Of a DNA stretch of 64,000 bases, positions 62,511 to 64,000 are shown one piece after another (within the stretch, counting starts at the first letter, position 1; each line of letters begins with the position of its first letter). This DNA comes from Robinsoniella peoriensis. Lineage in GTDB: Bacteria > Bacillota > Clostridia > Lachnospirales > Lachnospiraceae. The stretch lies in NCBI RefSeq assembly GCF_042680125.1, contig NZ_JBHTNY010000022.1; one strand, 5' to 3'. The notes below the pieces were generated by a model. That model had not been told where the DNA came from. It saw nothing but the letters and a program-made list of their open reading frames with translations, and ran no database searches. The translations under genes and the position numbers were made by a program.

Positions 62511-62753
62511 CTATTTTTCATAGCTCATTAAATCAGTAATACTGCAATCCAAAACATAGCAGATACGAGTGAGGACATCAATATCCATTCGCTCAATATT
62601 TCCGTTGTACCATTTATCAGCTACTTCAAAACGAACATTGGCAAGCTTAGACAGCTTACTCCGTGTCATATTTTTTGCGTCCATGATTTCTTTCACATGG
62701 AAGTTAATTTTGCCATAATCTTTAATTTCAAAAATTGAGTTAGTATTATCCAT
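62511..62753 (-). CDS. XRE-family repressor of the ICE
   Basis: This 80-residue Cro/C1-type HTH protein (FHVKEIMDAKNMTRSKLSKL, ANVRFEVADKWYNGNIERMD, YVLDCSITDLMSYE) is divergent from the DUF1273 gene. The shared 100-nt region has an ACATATAG / CTATATGT palindrome, so it probably represses both directions. ATG 62753 with GAGGTG 6 nt upstream is preferred over GTG 62762. Confidence 0.8.
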   Translation of the reverse strand: MDNTNSIFEIKDYGKINFHVKEIMDAKNMTRSKLSKLANVRFEVADKWYNGNIERMDIDVLTRICYVLDCSITDLMSYEK

Positions 62754-62768
62754 ATTATTCACCTCTAT

Positions 62769-62785
62769 ACATATAGTCTATATGT
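62769..62785. promoter_or_regulatory. Palindromic operator between the divergent ICE genes
   Basis: A perfect ACATATAG / CTATATGT palindrome with a single central T lies beside the regulator start. A related but imperfect sequence, CTATGTATATAG, lies at 62822-62833. Confidence 0.6.
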
Positions 62786-62796
62786 AAGATTACATC

Positions 62797-62825
62797 TTGA
62801 CTATTTACATTTATATAGATACTAT
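62797..62825 (+). promoter_or_regulatory. Promoter of the DUF1273 gene
   Basis: TTGACT, a 17-nt spacer and TACTAT lie just downstream of the palindromic operator, 32 nt before ATG 62857. Confidence 0.7.
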
Positions 62826-62856
62826 GTATATAGTGTTATGCGAAAGGAGCGATATT

Positions 62857-63363
62857 ATGCAGTTAAAAGAACATTCCCTATGCTTCACAGGACATAGGAG
62901 CGAAAAACTACCGAAAACGGCAGAACAACTGGAAACATTGAAATTAAGACTATGGGAGGAAATCGACAGGGCAATTGAAAACGGCATCGACACCTTCTAC
63001 TTCGGTGCTTGCTATGGCTTCGATTTGATGTGTTCAGATATTGTGGCAAAGCGAAAACGAGTGATCAAAATGAGTGGCCCCAAAAACATTAAGCTAATTG
63101 CAGTAGTTCCATTTGAGGAACAGGCTGCACGCTGGAAAGAATCAGACAGAGAAATCTATTATGACACCCTTCCCCAGTGTGATGAGGTCATAACATTAAA
63201 TACCCACTACAAGCAAGGCTGCTACCATGAGCGTAATCGCTACATGGTGAATCATAGCAGCAGACTGATTTGCTACTATGATGGAAGCGGTGGAGGGACT
63301 GCTTACACCGTAAAGTATGCAGAGCAAAAACAATTGCAAATTATAAATCTATATGAAGCTTAA
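62857..63363 (+). CDS. DUF1273/YpsA-like SLOG family protein
   Basis: This 168-residue protein starts with the SLOG signature CFTGHRSEKLP. It has GIDTFYFGACYGFDLMCSDI with the glycine-rich nucleotide-binding loop, KLIAVVPFEEQAARW and LICYYDGSGGGTAYTVKYAE. Such proteins are thought to bind nucleotides or nucleotide-derived signals and are regular ICE passengers. AAAGGAG precedes ATG 62857. Control by the neighbouring XRE protein is likely. Confidence 0.88.
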   Translation: MQLKEHSLCFTGHRSEKLPKTAEQLETLKLRLWEEIDRAIENGIDTFYFGACYGFDLMCSDIVAKRKRVIKMSGPKNIKLIAVVPFEEQAARWKESDREIYYDTLPQCDEVITLNTHYKQGCYHERNRYMVNHSSRLICYYDGSGGGTAYTVKYAEQKQLQIINLYEA

Positions 63364-63367
63364 ATAG

Positions 63368-63402
63368 ATGAGTCACTTCACCAAAAGGAGTGGCTCATTT
63401 TT
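63368..63402 (+). terminator. Terminator after the DUF1273 gene
   Basis: ATGAGTCACT pairs with AGTGGCTCAT (one G-U) around an 11-nt loop, followed by TTTTT. Confidence 0.7.
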
Positions 63403-63433
63403 TACGCCCTAAATCAGAAATGGAGGAACAAAA

Positions 63434-63940
63434 TTGAATATTAGAATTAAAACCGAACATGGTCTGACAGATCTTGAATTACCTTGCAGAGAGGAAAGAA
63501 TTGCAGAGTTTTGCAAGGGCCTTGACACCACAAACAATTCTAAAACAGAGATCACAGTAGACTATGTTTATCTGAATGACCGTGCCAATGCACTTCTCTC
63601 GGGAAAAACCTATAACCTTGATAAGTTAAACTATCTTGCAAAAAGGTTGGACAGCTTCGACAAAAATGAATTAACTACTTTTTATGCCGTAGCCTACAGC
63701 GAAAAGAACAATGACATCGACAGGCTCATCAACCACACTTTTAATACCCACTGTTACAGCGTTGTGAGGGATTTTAGCGACCTTGATTCCATAGGTAAGG
63801 ATATGTACCTCACCCAGCAAGGTGGAGTAACTATGGAGGAATTAAACCGACTGGATGGCGAAGGCTATTTCAAAAAGGTGCTTGGCGATAACCCCAATCC
63901 CATAGTTACCCCATACGGAATCCTGGATAGGCTACAATAA
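63434..63940 (+). CDS. ardA: Antirestriction protein ArdA family
   Basis: This 168-residue acidic protein belongs to the ArdA-type group in Clostridia ICEs (KLNYLAKRLDSFDKNELTTF, NDIDRLINHTFNTHCYSVVR, DSIGKDMYLTQQGGVTMEEL). ArdA mimics B-form DNA and blocks type I restriction, protecting the ICE on entry into a new host. The start is TTG 63434 behind GGAGG. It is notable that the same element also carries restriction systems. Confidence 0.85.
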   Translation: MNIRIKTEHGLTDLELPCREERIAEFCKGLDTTNNSKTEITVDYVYLNDRANALLSGKTYNLDKLNYLAKRLDSFDKNELTTFYAVAYSEKNNDIDRLINHTFNTHCYSVVRDFSDLDSIGKDMYLTQQGGVTMEELNRLDGEGYFKKVLGDNPNPIVTPYGILDRLQ

Positions 63941-63995
63941 ATTGGACAGATATTTTAAGGTCATGTAAAATAAAAGAAACAAAGGAGCAGACAAC

Positions 63996-64000
63996 ATGGC
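63996..64000 (+). CDS. Start of a further ICE gene, cut by the window end
   Basis: ATGGC follows AAAGGAG with proper spacing, 55 nt after ardA. Only the first codon is visible, so no product can be named. Confidence 0.5.

Overview
The window looks like part of an integrative and conjugative element (ICE) of a gut-type Clostridia (probably Lachnospiraceae) host. A complete-looking tailed prophage and several defence genes sit nested inside it. The assignment rests on gene families and order: the VirD4/PcfB/ParAB conjugation set, DUF1273 and ArdA genes, a DUF2800/DUF2815/PolA phage replication set, large serine recombinases, and AGGAGG-type ribosome binding sites with frequent GTG and TTG starts. 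No rRNA, tRNA or CRISPR array is visible.

Layout. (1) 1-7.3 kb, minus strand: ICE conjugation and maintenance genes in transcription order: the C-terminal tail of a 23S rRNA methyltransferase-like gene, ParA, ParB, a replication-initiator-like HTH protein, a DUF7768 protein, PcfB (DUF3801) and VirD4. A DUF2971 cargo gene and a diverged second copy of the virD4 3' end follow. (2) 7.3-17.6 kb, mostly plus strand and AT-richer: a SymE-like toxin, then a restriction island with a strong promoter. The island encodes an HTH protein, an adenine-type and a C5-type DNA methyltransferase, a LAGLIDADG-fold protein with a degraded second active-site motif, an McrB-like GTPase lacking an N-terminal reader domain, an McrC/LlaJI-like nuclease, an IrrE-type metalloprotease fused to an HTH, a protein of unknown family, and a convergent XRE regulator. 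(3) About 17.7-58.1 kb: the prophage. A structured leader RNA candidate comes first. Then come replication genes on both strands (PolA, a SAM synthetase, DUF2815, DUF2800, primase-helicase, VRR-NUC, SNF2 helicase), a late-activator gene with a duplicated promoter, HNH and terminase genes, two more DNA methyltransferases, and a moron-like block (amidoligase, gamma-glutamylcyclotransferase). Head, tail and lysis genes follow, and an operon of two large serine recombinases with a catalytic-domain-less partner between them closes the prophage. (4) 58.3-64 kb: an HTH plus DUF262/DUF1524 GmrSD-like restriction gene, a remnant gene, and resumption of ICE genes (a DUF6075-like protein, an XRE regulator divergent from a DUF1273/SLOG gene, and ArdA antirestriction).

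How the parts fit. ParA/ParB and VirD4/PcfB serve ICE maintenance and transfer, and ArdA would shield the incoming element from host restriction. The 8.1-15.5 kb operon would restrict unmodified DNA. My best candidate for an undescribed system is this operon: a LlaJI/McrBC-like machine whose DNA reading appears to have moved to a separate, probably catalytically impaired homing-endonuclease-fold subunit, accompanied by an IrrE-HTH protein. Other observations worth checking are a four-member promoter family driving prophage accessory genes and the recombinases, two compact structured RNA candidates, a canonical -1 frameshift in the tail chaperone gene, a prophage-borne metK, and a perfect 27-nt palindrome inside parB.
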